Assembly (NCBI GenBank): GCA_964552325.1
Contig: CAZKHA010000001.1
Span: forward strand, 1 to 64,000
Direction: 5' to 3'
From: CAZKCK01 sp964552325
Lineage (GTDB): Bacteria > Bacteroidota > Bacteroidia > Bacteroidales > TTA-H9
DNA length: 64,000 bases
Shown here: one piece after another, positions 18,604 through 26,940 of the stretch
How the letters are laid out: every line of letters begins with the position of its first letter
Position numbering within the stretch: position 1 is the first letter of the stretch
Position numbers and translations under genes: made by a program
Notes under the pieces: model-generated
Database searches by the model: none
What the model was told of the DNA's origin: nothing
Seen by the model: the letters and a program-made list of their open reading frames with translations, nothing else

Positions 18604-19545
18604 TCAAACCTGTAAGGGTTTTACGGGCACACAGATATCAACAATGAACTTTCCTTCAGGATGTTGGGTATGATCGTTGTGGTACAACTCATAGGGTAAT
18701 CCATCTGTGGGTTGATAACCGCTTTCGGTTAGCCATAAGCAAACCGAGTTCCAAGCTATCTCAAAATCGGTAGGAAGAAGTTCAAAATGACCAACTACAC
18801 ATTTTTGGGCAGCAACAACCAATTTCCCAAATTCTCCCTCTGGTTTCGCGTTCTTATCAACAACAATACCAGCACTTTGCCTTACTTTTTCAACTTGAGT
18901 TATGGAAGGGTCATCATGGTAAACCGTTATCGTTTTGGTGGTGTTTTGTACCAACCCTCTTGGCCCTGCCCATTTCAACAGCTTTTCGTAGGCACGCCCA
19001 ATTTGGTTGAAATCGCCAATGTGGCGACAATAAATTACATGCATCTCTGGCATGTTCAGTAGTTCGATTTTAGTTTTCATATCAGTTCTCCAAATATTAA
19101 GTGATTGAACACCACAAAAGTATGGTGTAACTTTGGAGTCTAGTTGATGAAAACTGCTATGCATTTGACGGATTTTGCTAGTATAATCCTTATGCACTTT
19201 TCGGTATTCTCCTGGGCTCAATTGCATCAATCCACGAAACGTGCGACAAAACACGGGCATGCTTCTAAAGCCACAAAGCTCTGATATTTCGGTAATGGAT
19301 AATTCTTGTGAATATACAAGCATCCAAGCCGCTTTTTCAATACGCATTCTTCGCAAATAATTGTTGGGTGTTTCTTGAATTAGTGCCGAAAATATGCGGT
19401 TAAAATGGAAAGGCGAGAAACATGCAATATCTGCAAGTGTATTCATGTTCAAGGATTCAGCCAAATGAGCATCCATATAATCAAGCACATGGTTTATCCT
19501 TTGCAGATAAATCTTTCTAGATTGCTCACTTACAGTAGATTTCAT
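18604..19545 (-). CDS. AraC-family transcriptional regulator with GyrI-like effector domain
   Basis: A 313-residue regulator. The AraC/XylS double helix-turn-helix is at the N-terminus (residues ~10-115: LNMNTLADIACFSPFHFNRIF, ELSITEISELCGFRSMPVFCRTF). A GyrI/Bacterial EffB small-molecule-binding domain occupies residues ~155-310. This is the Rob/SoxS-like layout often seen in multidrug-binding regulators. The effector and target are unknown; the gene has its own promoter and no obvious target gene beside it. Confidence 0.88.
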   Translation of the reverse strand: MKSTVSEQSRKIYLQRINHVLDYMDAHLAESLNMNTLADIACFSPFHFNRIFSALIQETPNNYLRRMRIEKAAWMLVYSQELSITEISELCGFRSMPVFCRTFRGLMQLSPGEYRKVHKDYTSKIRQMHSSFHQLDSKVTPYFCGVQSLNIWRTDMKTKIELLNMPEMHVIYCRHIGDFNQIGRAYEKLLKWAGPRGLVQNTTKTITVYHDDPSITQVEKVRQSAGIVVDKNAKPEGEFGKLVVAAQKCVVGHFELLPTDFEIAWNSVCLWLTESGYQPTDGLPYELYHNDHTQHPEGKFIVDICVPVKPLQV

Positions 19546-19558
19546 GTATTTTTTTTAG

Positions 19559-19587
19559 CAAAGTTAGTTAATGCTTCGGTTGTTCAA
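19559..19587 (-). promoter_or_regulatory. Promoter of the AraC-family gene (-33 TTG and -7 box)
   Basis: The minus strand shows TTG (19585-19587), an 18-base spacer and TAACTTTG (19559-19566). The -7 box lies 13 bases from the ATG, giving a very short leader. Confidence 0.6.
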
Positions 19588-19628
19588 TTGTCCAATTTTG
19601 CTATTTTAAGGTTCTAAAATCACATTTC

Positions 19629-22619
19629 TTACGGCCGCCATTGAGGTATCATCACATTAATCCGGGTGAACTCACCTTTCTTGCTTTCAATTTTTATTGA
19701 GCCTTTCACTTCTTCGATAATTCCATACACTATCGATAATCCTAAGCCAGTCCCCTTTGCTATTTCTTTGGTAGTGAAAAAGGGTTCAAAAATGTGTTCT
19801 TTAATATCTTCCGGAATGCCTGTACCATTATCGAATAAGGACAAAACAACCATGTTTTTCTCCTCAAAGGTCTCTATAGTGATGTTTCGTTCATAACCCA
19901 CTGATTCTTGATCAGCCTTATCGTCAACGGCATCTTTTGCATTTGACAAAAGGTTTAGCAATACTTGCTCAAGCTTATATTGGTTTCCATTGTAATACAA
20001 GGGTTTTGGATATTTATTGATTGTGAGCTTGATGCTATGGTTGGAATACTGTGTTCCCACAAGCAATAGAGTACTATCAACAGCATCGTTAAGGTTTACT
20101 TTTGAAAATGCAGTTCGCTGTTGGTCTCTCGAAAAAGTTCTGATATGGTCAATAATAAGCTTTATACGAGAGATATTCTCGTATAAATGGTTAATTTTTT
20201 CTTTAAGATAATTGCTAGACAATTGGTTACGGTTCGCTTTTAGCATAATATTTTCGAGGCCCATGCTAATCCCTCCCAACGGCTGATTGATTTCATGCGC
20301 CATTCCTGCAGCAAGCTTTCCGAGCGATTCAAGTTTTGATTTTTGAATGAGTAGCTGACGTTGCTGCTCAGTTTTGCCAAGTTCTTCAATAACTCTTTGT
20401 TCAAGGTTCTGATTAAGCTCTTTAAGCTCCGTTTGATAACGTTTAAGCTCCGTTATATCTATCATAATACCAATCAAGCCACCCAACTCACCATCAAAAT
20501 TATAGAATACTGCCTTATTAAACAGAATTTCGTGGTAATAACCATCAGCATATAGTATCTTTGACTCAAATGATTGAATAGTACGTTCTTGAAAAAGAAT
20601 CTCGTCCCATTTATAGTATAAACCTGCCACATCTTCGGGTTGTATTTCAAAAATGGTTTTGCCTACAATTTCATCAAAAGTTTTACCTATGGCTTTCAAA
20701 AACTCCTGATTACAACCTAAATAGCGATGTTGAGTGTCTTTATAATAAACAGGATTCGGTAAGTTATTGAGCAGGGTTTGTAAAAAGTGATTGTGGTTTT
20801 TGATTTGAATCTCATTTTTCAACTTATCTGTTATATCACGGGTCATCACTGCAATACGGTCAACTACTTCGTTCGAATTTGTTACCGGGTAAACCACGTG
20901 CTCAAAGCTTCGTCCATTATCAACGTCGAAATACTCAACTTTTTTACCGGTTCGCATAACTTGTTGATATACTTCGTTCCTTTTTACCGCGATTTTTACC
21001 GGTGCAAAATCTTGAACATGTTTTGCAAGGAGTACATCAAGAGGCTTACCAAAAAGTTGGGTGGCTCCCTCATTGGCTTCCAATATCTTACCATCAAGGT
21101 CAATCAATATCATCGAATCATTGGAGGCATTTAATAATGCATGGGCCTTTTCTTCGCTTTCGGCTAATTTTTGTTCAGCATTTCCTCTAAGTACCGAGGT
21201 TGTTATGATTTTTCCAGCCATATTCAGCAAAAACTCATCATCATCATCGTAATTCAAGTAACGCGTTTGCGAGTCGATTCCTATAAACCCTTCAAGCAAG
21301 GTGTCATTAAACAATGGAACCATCAATACTGATTTGGATCTATTGCCTATAAAATATTTAGAATCAGGCAAATCATTATCAATAACCGAGGTATCGGGTA
21401 GGTTTACGTTAAGATGGTTAAAAAACCGAGAAAAAATGTAGGTTAAGCTTTTTAAACTCTGTCCAATTAAAAGCGGCACTGAAGGCTGTTTTCCCTCCAC
21501 AGCCCAGATATAGCGGGTTTTTAATCGGTACGTTTTAGATTCGATAAACCATAAAAAAGCCCTGTCGGCATGTGTAATATCGCTAATTCGCTCCAGTGTC
21601 TTGGTAATTTCGCTTCCAATAGCCTCGCCATGAACAGCCAAGAAGCCCGTGGAAAACTCTGAAATAGTTTTTTCGATAAGTGATCTACGTTTTAACCTGC
21701 TTTCAACCATTTTGCGTTCCTCAATTTCGAGAAGCAGCAGCCGATTTGTTTCTGAAAGCTCCGAAGTACGTTGATCAACAAGTTCTTCTAGTTGGTTTTG
21801 ATATATCGCGATAGCTGATTCGGCCTTTTTACGAACAGTAAGGTTGGTAAAATATCCGAACAACATGGGTTTCCCTTTATACCTAATAATCTTCTCCTTA
21901 ACTTCGGCAGGAATTATTTCCCCATCTTTACTTTTAAGGTTGAGTTCAAAAGTGTGTTCAGGGTTTTGCTTCATCCAATCGGGAGTAAAAGTTGATATCA
22001 ATCTATAATACTCATTTTCAGGCATTAGATCTTTTTGGCATTTTGTTAAAAGTTCCTCGTACGAATACCCAAGCAACTGAATAGCAGCCATGTTTGCATC
22101 GAGAACCCTTGTAGTTTCTGGGTCGGCCAACAAAATAGCTTCGGGTGCTTGGTTAAACAGTGATTTGAACCTGTCTTCGCTTTCTTTAAGGGCTTCTTCG
22201 GCCTCTTTCCGTATCCTATCTTGTTCAATAGATTTCTTTTCTTGGTCAATAATACTACCAAGGTCAAATATTATCTTACTAAAATTCTGTCTATTAAAAG
22301 GCTTTAACATAAACCTATCAACACCAAGTTCAATGGCTTCAAGAAAATATTCTGTTTCACTAAACGAAGTTGTAACGATAGTTCTTAGTAAAGGATTGTC
22401 TTTTTTTATCTCTTTTATAAGTTTCAAGCCGTTCATAAATGGCATGGCTATATCCGTAATGAGCAAATCAGGCTTATAGTTTTGGTACATTCGTAGCCCT
22501 TCCTGCCCATTTTCAGCTACATACACCTCCTTAACAAAAGTTCCCAAAAAATCCACCAGAACATTCCTAAAAAGGCCTTCATCCTCAACATAGAGCACAC
22601 TTATATCTAGCTTTTCCAT
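19629..22619 (-). CDS. Sensor histidine kinase with N-terminal receiver, PAS and GAF domains
   Basis: A 996-residue soluble kinase. Domains in order: receiver (residues 1-~120, phospho-Asp in DLLITDIAMPFMNG); PAS (~150-270); coiled coil; GAF-like (~315-470); two PAS domains (~485-605 and ~615-740); dimerisation helix with phospho-His in AAGMAHEINQPLGG (near 773); ATPase (N box NLLSNAKDAV, G boxes DNGTGIPE and GTGLGLSIVYG). There are no membrane segments, so it senses a cytoplasmic signal. The HEINQP form of the H box is typical of kinases that work with DctB/NtrB-like partners. No cognate regulator is adjacent. The start MEKLDISVLYVEDE is clear. Confidence 0.92.
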   Translation of the reverse strand: MEKLDISVLYVEDEGLFRNVLVDFLGTFVKEVYVAENGQEGLRMYQNYKPDLLITDIAMPFMNGLKLIKEIKKDNPLLRTIVTTSFSETEYFLEAIELGVDRFMLKPFNRQNFSKIIFDLGSIIDQEKKSIEQDRIRKEAEEALKESEDRFKSLFNQAPEAILLADPETTRVLDANMAAIQLLGYSYEELLTKCQKDLMPENEYYRLISTFTPDWMKQNPEHTFELNLKSKDGEIIPAEVKEKIIRYKGKPMLFGYFTNLTVRKKAESAIAIYQNQLEELVDQRTSELSETNRLLLLEIEERKMVESRLKRRSLIEKTISEFSTGFLAVHGEAIGSEITKTLERISDITHADRAFLWFIESKTYRLKTRYIWAVEGKQPSVPLLIGQSLKSLTYIFSRFFNHLNVNLPDTSVIDNDLPDSKYFIGNRSKSVLMVPLFNDTLLEGFIGIDSQTRYLNYDDDDEFLLNMAGKIITTSVLRGNAEQKLAESEEKAHALLNASNDSMILIDLDGKILEANEGATQLFGKPLDVLLAKHVQDFAPVKIAVKRNEVYQQVMRTGKKVEYFDVDNGRSFEHVVYPVTNSNEVVDRIAVMTRDITDKLKNEIQIKNHNHFLQTLLNNLPNPVYYKDTQHRYLGCNQEFLKAIGKTFDEIVGKTIFEIQPEDVAGLYYKWDEILFQERTIQSFESKILYADGYYHEILFNKAVFYNFDGELGGLIGIMIDITELKRYQTELKELNQNLEQRVIEELGKTEQQRQLLIQKSKLESLGKLAAGMAHEINQPLGGISMGLENIMLKANRNQLSSNYLKEKINHLYENISRIKLIIDHIRTFSRDQQRTAFSKVNLNDAVDSTLLLVGTQYSNHSIKLTINKYPKPLYYNGNQYKLEQVLLNLLSNAKDAVDDKADQESVGYERNITIETFEEKNMVVLSLFDNGTGIPEDIKEHIFEPFFTTKEIAKGTGLGLSIVYGIIEEVKGSIKIESKKGEFTRINVMIPQWRP

Positions 22620-22735
22620 AATTGTAACAATACTATCTACTTTATATCAGCTACTTATACCTATATAAAACTAACCAAAGTGCATAAGCACAAAAGCTGT
22701 TGAACAACACAAGGGGAGTTTTTGACATTTATCAA

Positions 22736-22743
22736 TACTTTTG
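22736..22743 (+). promoter_or_regulatory. -7 box for trmD
   Basis: TACTTTTG is an exact TAnnTTTG match, 70 bases before ATG 22814. It lies inside the open-frame extension that begins at 22700, which argues for the internal start. Confidence 0.5.
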
Positions 22744-22813
22744 CCCAAGATTTTACTTCAAAATTAAAACTTTTTCGAGGTTTAAAGACACTTTGCTAAA
22801 AATAAAGCCTTTC

Positions 22814-23491
22814 ATGCGTATCGACATACTAACAATTTTTCCTGAAATGTTTAACGGCCCCTTTACTGAGTCAATAATAAAACGGGCTGTAAATAAAGGA
22901 CTTGTAAATCTACAGATTCACAATATTAGGGATTACTCGAATGATAAGCACCATAAAGTTGATGATTATCCTTATGGAGGTGGAGCAGGAATGGTAATGA
23001 TGATTGAGCCTATTGCAAACTGTATTAACTTTTTGCAAACCCAACGGCACTATAAGGATATCATCTATATGAGCCCTGACGGTGAAGTTTTTGATCAATC
23101 CATTGCCAATAGCCTTTCGATGCGTGAAAACATTATCTTGCTGTGTGGGCACTATAAGGGTATAGATGAACGGATTAGGCAGCATTTTATAACACGTGAA
23201 TTGTCGATAGGTAATTTTGTATTATCAGGAGGAGAATTAGCCGCAGCGGTTATTGCCGATGCCGTAATCCGGTTATTACCAGGGGTTTTAAATGACGAAA
23301 CTTCAGCTTTAAGCGATTCGTTTCAAAATGGCTTAGTTTCGCCCCCAGCATATACACGCCCATTTGATTTTAAAGGATTTAAGGTTCCTGATGTGTTATT
23401 ATCAGGCAATGAAAAAAACATTATCGAATGGCGTTACGAGCAAGCCTTAACTCGAACTTTAGAGCGTAGGCCTGAGTTGCTAAAGGAATAA
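22814..23491 (+). CDS. trmD: tRNA (guanine-N1-)-methyltransferase
   Basis: Methylates N1 of G37 next to the anticodon, which prevents frameshifting. It is 225 residues, the usual length. Motifs are [17 protein letters not shown] at the start, [14 protein letters not shown], the trefoil-knot SAM site ([27 protein letters not shown]) and [17 protein letters not shown]. The start is set by this N-terminus and by a promoter box inside the upstream extension. The usual partners rplS, rimM and rpsP are not adjacent. Confidence 0.97.
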   Translation: MRIDILTIFPEMFNGPFTESIIKRAVNKGLVNLQIHNIRDYSNDKHHKVDDYPYGGGAGMVMMIEPIANCINFLQTQRHYKDIIYMSPDGEVFDQSIANSLSMRENIILLCGHYKGIDERIRQHFITRELSIGNFVLSGGELAAAVIADAVIRLLPGVLNDETSALSDSFQNGLVSPPAYTRPFDFKGFKVPDVLLSGNEKNIIEWRYEQALTRTLERRPELLKE

Positions 23492-23538
23492 TTTTGGGAT
23501 TAGTTGGCTCTATTTGCCAAAAAACTTAAAGTTTTGCT

Positions 23539-23546
23539 TAACTTTG
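23539..23546 (+). promoter_or_regulatory. -7 box for the coiled-coil / zapA unit
   Basis: TAACTTTG is an exact TAnnTTTG match, 32 bases before ATG 23579. A TTTG at 23513-23516 lies 22 bases upstream and may be the -33 element. Confidence 0.6.
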
Positions 23547-23578
23547 CAAAAGTCAAATTCTGCAATTGCCTTTTTGCT

Positions 23579-23866
23579 ATGGATCATTTGCTCGAAATAG
23601 TTGAATCACTTGAAATCAGGGTAATAAAACTACTCGATACCAACCGGAAGCTATCAGGGTTAAATGAAGGTCTTCAAGAAAAGAATGCATTTCTGGAAGC
23701 AAAAATTGATGAGCAAAGGCTGCTAATTGAAGGATTGACTGAGAAAATTAATTATTTAAAAATAACTCATTCAGTAACCAAAGGAAAGGAAACTGTTGAA
23801 GCTAAGTCGAAGATCAATGATATAGTCCGCGAGATTGATAGGTGCATAAGTCTTATTAATCACTAG
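23579..23866 (+). CDS. Small coiled-coil protein upstream of zapA
   Basis: A 95-residue soluble protein, almost entirely heptad-patterned helix (LLEIVESLEIRVIKLLDTN, then LNEGLQEKNAFLEAKIDEQ). It is not a family I can name with certainty. Its place 33 bases before zapA on the same transcript suggests a ZapB-like role at the division ring, but that is position-based inference only. The start at MDHLLEI is chosen because a TAnnTTTG box lies inside the upstream extension to 23504. Confidence 0.7.
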   Translation: MDHLLEIVESLEIRVIKLLDTNRKLSGLNEGLQEKNAFLEAKIDEQRLLIEGLTEKINYLKITHSVTKGKETVEAKSKINDIVREIDRCISLINH

Positions 23867-23899
23867 GGCAACGAATTGGTAAACCTAATACACGGAAAA

Positions 23900-24184
23900 A
23901 TGGATGAAATCTCGATAACGGTTGTGATTACGGATCGCCCATACAGATTGACCATCAAAAAAGTGGAAGAGGAAGCCGTCAGGAAGGCCGCTAGGCTTAT
24001 TAATGAAAGGGCGAAGATATATGCCGAAAACTACGCTTTCAAAGATAAGCAAGACTTGCTAGCTATGGCAGCATTAGAATTTGCAACACAAACTTTTGCC
24101 ATGGAGAGTAAAAAAAGTGCCACAGATTCAGAGGTTTATCAACGTCTTGAGAGGTTAAATTACCTTTTGGGTCAAAATATTTGA
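23900..24184 (+). CDS. zapA: Cell division protein ZapA
   Basis: A 94-residue ZapA-family protein that cross-links FtsZ filaments at mid-cell. The N-terminal strand-rich part (ISITVVITDRPYRLTIKKVEE) and the long helix after RLINERAKIYAE with LAMAALEFA are typical. It is translated after the coiled-coil gene and followed by the structured RNA. The start MDEISITV is chosen over an in-frame upstream TTG. Confidence 0.9.
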   Translation: MDEISITVVITDRPYRLTIKKVEEEAVRKAARLINERAKIYAENYAFKDKQDLLAMAALEFATQTFAMESKKSATDSEVYQRLERLNYLLGQNI

Positions 24185-24199
24185 TCGGTTCATTGAAAA

Positions 24200-24398
24200 T
24201 ACTGCACCCGCAATGATTTTTACTGGTTTGGAAACTCAACATTATAACCTTTAGGGTCCAGACTCAGAGAATTGTATAACAGGCCTCAACTTTGCTCGCA
24301 AAGTTCGTAACTGACAGTGGACGTTAAAAAATTCCGGCGACTCTAACCATGTTTTACAGGGGTTTCATACTCCCGAAGTCGTTTGCGGGTGTTTTTTG
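24200..24398 (+). ncRNA. ssrS: Structured RNA between zapA and rny, candidate 6S RNA
   Basis: A 249-base gap holds a folded RNA of about 195 bases. A closing stem pairs CACCCGCAA (24205-24213) with TTGCGGGTG (24383-24391), followed at once by six T. Inside, GTCCA (24256-24260) pairs with TGGAC (24318-24322), CAG (24265-24267) with CTG (24311-24313), and a perfect seven-base stem AACTTTG/CAAAGTT (24288-24305) carries a CTCG loop. CGACT/AGTCG (24338-24342, 24377-24381) makes a side hairpin. Size, closed rod with an internal bubble, terminator and position after zapA match 6S RNA, which binds housekeeping RNA polymerase. The side hairpin is unexpected, so a different RNA is possible. Exact ends are estimates. 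A weak -7-like AATATTTG lies at 24176-24183. Confidence 0.62.
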
Positions 24399-24433
24399 CT
24401 TTAACAGCGTATATTCCTGTTAATTAAATTCTT

Positions 24434-25972
24434 ATGATCCTATTTATAGCCATTGCCGGCTTAACAGGCTTACTACTTGGAGCTGTTATTGCCATCATTT
24501 ATGTACAGAAAAACGCTCAATCGAAAAGTAATCTCATACTAAAAGAGGCGCAAGAAAAAGCCGAAGTGCTTAAAAAAGAGAAAATATTGCAAGCTAAAGA
24601 AACCATTTTGCAACTAAAGTCGCAAAATGATCAAGAAATCAACGAAAAGAATAACAATATCTTACGTACCGAAAATAAGCTTAAGCAACGTGAGTCTCAA
24701 ATCAATCAAAAACTCGACGAATTACAGCGAAAACAAAAAGATGTTGATACAATTCGCCAAAACCTTAACAATCAACTCGAAATAATTACTCGCAAAGAAA
24801 ACGAGCTCGATAGATCAGTTAAACAGCAATTAGAGCTTTTGCAAACCATATCAGGAATGACCACGGAAGATGCCAAAAACCAATTGGTTGAATCGATGAA
24901 GGAAGAAGCGAAAAACGAAGCTGTTAACTATATCCGCGATATTATTGATGAGGCTAAGATCACGGCTCAAGGCGAAGCAAAAAAGATAGTAATCGAAACT
25001 ATCCAACGAACCGCCACCGAGCATGCCATTGAGAATACTGTAAGTGTGTTTAACATTGAAAATGATGAGATTAAAGGTAGGATTATTGGACGCGAAGGCC
25101 GAAATATCCGCACCCTTGAAGCCTTAACGGGGGTCGAAATCATAATTGATGATTCTCCCGACGCTATTATCTTGTCAAGTTTTGATCCGATACGCCGAGA
25201 AGTTGCCCGCCTTGCCTTGCACAAGCTTGTTACCGATGGACGTATTCACCCTGCCCGCATTGAAGAAGTGGTTGCCAAAACCCAAAAACAGGTAGAACTC
25301 GAAATTATTGAAACTGGTAAGCAAACAGCCGTTGACCTTGGAATACACGGGATGCACCATGAACTTATACGATTAATAGGAAAAATGAAGTATCGTTCTT
25401 CCTATGGTCAAAACTTGTTGCACCATTCTAAAGAAGTAGCTCGTTTATGTGCCAATATGGCTGCTGAACTTGGCCTTAATCCTAAGAAAGCCAAGCGTGC
25501 TGGTTTGTTGCATGATATTGGCAAAGTGGCTGATAACGAGTCAGATTTACCACATGCAATCTTAGGAATGAACCTTGCGGAGAAATTTAAGGAAAAACCT
25601 GAAATTTGTAATGCAATTGGATCACATCACGATGAAATTGAAATGAATACCTTGTTTGCCCCCATTGTCCAGGTTTGTGATGCAATTTCTGGAGCAAGGC
25701 CTGGAGCAAGACGCGAAGTGGTAGAAGCTTATATTCAACGACTCAACAAACTGGAAGAATTGGCTTTGGCTTATCCTGGAGTTGTAAAAACCTTTGCTAT
25801 TCAAGCCGGTAGAGAGCTTCGGGTGATTGTTGGTGCCGATAAGGTGTCTGATACAGATGCGAACAAAATCTCGTATGATCTTTCAAAGAAGATTCAAGAG
25901 GAAATGACTTATCCCGGTCAAATTAAAATTACGGTTATTCGCGAAACCAGAGCAATCAACTTCGCCAAATAG
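24434..25972 (+). CDS. rny: Ribonuclease Y
   Basis: A membrane-anchored endoribonuclease that starts mRNA decay, 512 residues. The N-terminal helix ([20 protein letters not shown]) anchors it. A long charged coiled coil (~30-200) follows, then the KH domain ([20 protein letters not shown]) and the HD domain ([45 protein letters not shown]). It is immediately downstream of the structured RNA and ends at a strong terminator shared with the convergent gene. Confidence 0.97.
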   Translation: MILFIAIAGLTGLLLGAVIAIIYVQKNAQSKSNLILKEAQEKAEVLKKEKILQAKETILQLKSQNDQEINEKNNNILRTENKLKQRESQINQKLDELQRKQKDVDTIRQNLNNQLEIITRKENELDRSVKQQLELLQTISGMTTEDAKNQLVESMKEEAKNEAVNYIRDIIDEAKITAQGEAKKIVIETIQRTATEHAIENTVSVFNIENDEIKGRIIGREGRNIRTLEALTGVEIIIDDSPDAIILSSFDPIRREVARLALHKLVTDGRIHPARIEEVVAKTQKQVELEIIETGKQTAVDLGIHGMHHELIRLIGKMKYRSSYGQNLLHHSKEVARLCANMAAELGLNPKKAKRAGLLHDIGKVADNESDLPHAILGMNLAEKFKEKPEICNAIGSHHDEIEMNTLFAPIVQVCDAISGARPGARREVVEAYIQRLNKLEELALAYPGVVKTFAIQAGRELRVIVGADKVSDTDANKISYDLSKKIQEEMTYPGQIKITVIRETRAINFAK

Positions 25973-25999
25973 CTCCCATTTACGAGTAAAACTCATATC

Positions 26000-26044
26000 G
26001 AAGCCTGGCTACTCTTTGTAGATCCAGGCTTCTTTGTATTTTTT
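26000..26044 (+). terminator. Terminator of rny overlapping the 3' end of the convergent gene
   Basis: GAAGCCTGG (26000-26008) pairs with CCAGGCTTC (26024-26032), with inner CTAC/GTAG, then TTTGTATTTTTT on the plus strand. The right arm lies within the last codons of the convergent CAP-SPOR gene. Confidence 0.8.
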
Positions 26045-26905
26045 ATCAAGTTGTTTCTTTGCTTGTTTTGCTGCCTCTTGGCTATCGTAATCTGCCAGCG
26101 AAATTCTAAACTTGCCTTGATTTTCAAGAATTTTAGCCTCTTGAAAACCTGATTCTTGCAATTTTTGCTGCGCCTCACGTGCTTGGCCGAACGAAGCATA
26201 ACTACCAAAAATCAAGTAGTAACGTAATCCTCCCGAAAGCTTCGTGCCAACTTCTTCTTTAATAATTCCTTTATTCTTAGCAACAGCTTTTTTTGAGCTT
26301 ATTACGGTGTCAGTATTGCATAATCCAACTTCTGTTTCAGTATCTTGTGCTTCGCCAAGCCATAATGATGCATAACCTTTATAAACTGAAATGCCCATAC
26401 TTTTCCAATTGGTTTTCAGCCATTTACCTGTATTTAGGAGGAGTGCCGAAGACTGATTAGTAGTTCGCCATTGATCAAAAACTTCATCGGGTAAGGCAGT
26501 ACCATTCACCCAATAAAGGATTTCATGGGCTTGCCCCGGATAATTGGTTAGTTCTTTTGGTTTATCATTAACGTTTTTCTTCTTCCCCTGCTCTTTTGGA
26601 AAACAAATCGGAGTCCAATCGCCCTTGTCTGACCAACTATGCATGTTGCAACTAGCAGTGTCGGGTTTATTTATATACAAATCCCTAACATGCTGGTAGG
26701 CTGTGTACGATAACGATTTTGATAGTTGGAGACTAGGTAAGCCTCTCGACTTACGCAAGTTATTAACTAAGTTAAATAGCTGGTACTCTTCCTGGTTAAT
26801 ACAGTAATCAGTTGGAATACTTGTCTTTTTACTCATACTACCTTGAGAATACATGTACTGCGAGATTAGGAGCAATATCCAAACTGGCCAAGCAAATTTC
26901 TTCAT
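26009..26905 (-). CDS. Secreted CAP-domain protein with C-terminal SPOR domain
   Basis: A 298-residue exported protein. A signal peptide (MKKFAWPVWILLLISQYMYS) leads to a CAP (SCP/PR1) domain at ~35-185: LFNLVNNLRKSRGLP, MHSWSDKG, YPGQAHEILYW, QWRTTNQSSALL, GISVYKGYASLWLGEA. The usual His of the W-x-x-S-x-x-H segment is missing, so a classic metal site may be incomplete. A SPOR domain ends the protein (YYLIFGSYASFGQAREAQQ to the C-terminus); SPOR binds denuded septal glycan. Cell-wall or division-site function is inferred. It lies 35 bases after galK in the same orientation. The ATG at 26905 is chosen over an open-frame extension that overlaps galK. Confidence 0.85.
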   Translation of the reverse strand: MKKFAWPVWILLLISQYMYSQGSMSKKTSIPTDYCINQEEYQLFNLVNNLRKSRGLPSLQLSKSLSYTAYQHVRDLYINKPDTASCNMHSWSDKGDWTPICFPKEQGKKKNVNDKPKELTNYPGQAHEILYWVNGTALPDEVFDQWRTTNQSSALLLNTGKWLKTNWKSMGISVYKGYASLWLGEAQDTETEVGLCNTDTVISSKKAVAKNKGIIKEEVGTKLSGGLRYYLIFGSYASFGQAREAQQKLQESGFQEAKILENQGKFRISLADYDSQEAAKQAKKQLDKKYKEAWIYKE

Positions 26906-26940
26906 ATCAAAATTGGAGTTAAAAGTCAAAACAAAAACCA

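Noticed and set aside
22700..22813. Extension of trmD to 22700
   Set aside because: TrmD proteins begin with the [10 protein letters not shown] motif, which starts at 22814; a promoter box lies within the extension.
23504..23578. N-terminal extension of the coiled-coil gene
   Set aside because: A TAnnTTTG box at 23539-23546 lies inside it, and the extension begins with a TTG and breaks the heptad pattern.
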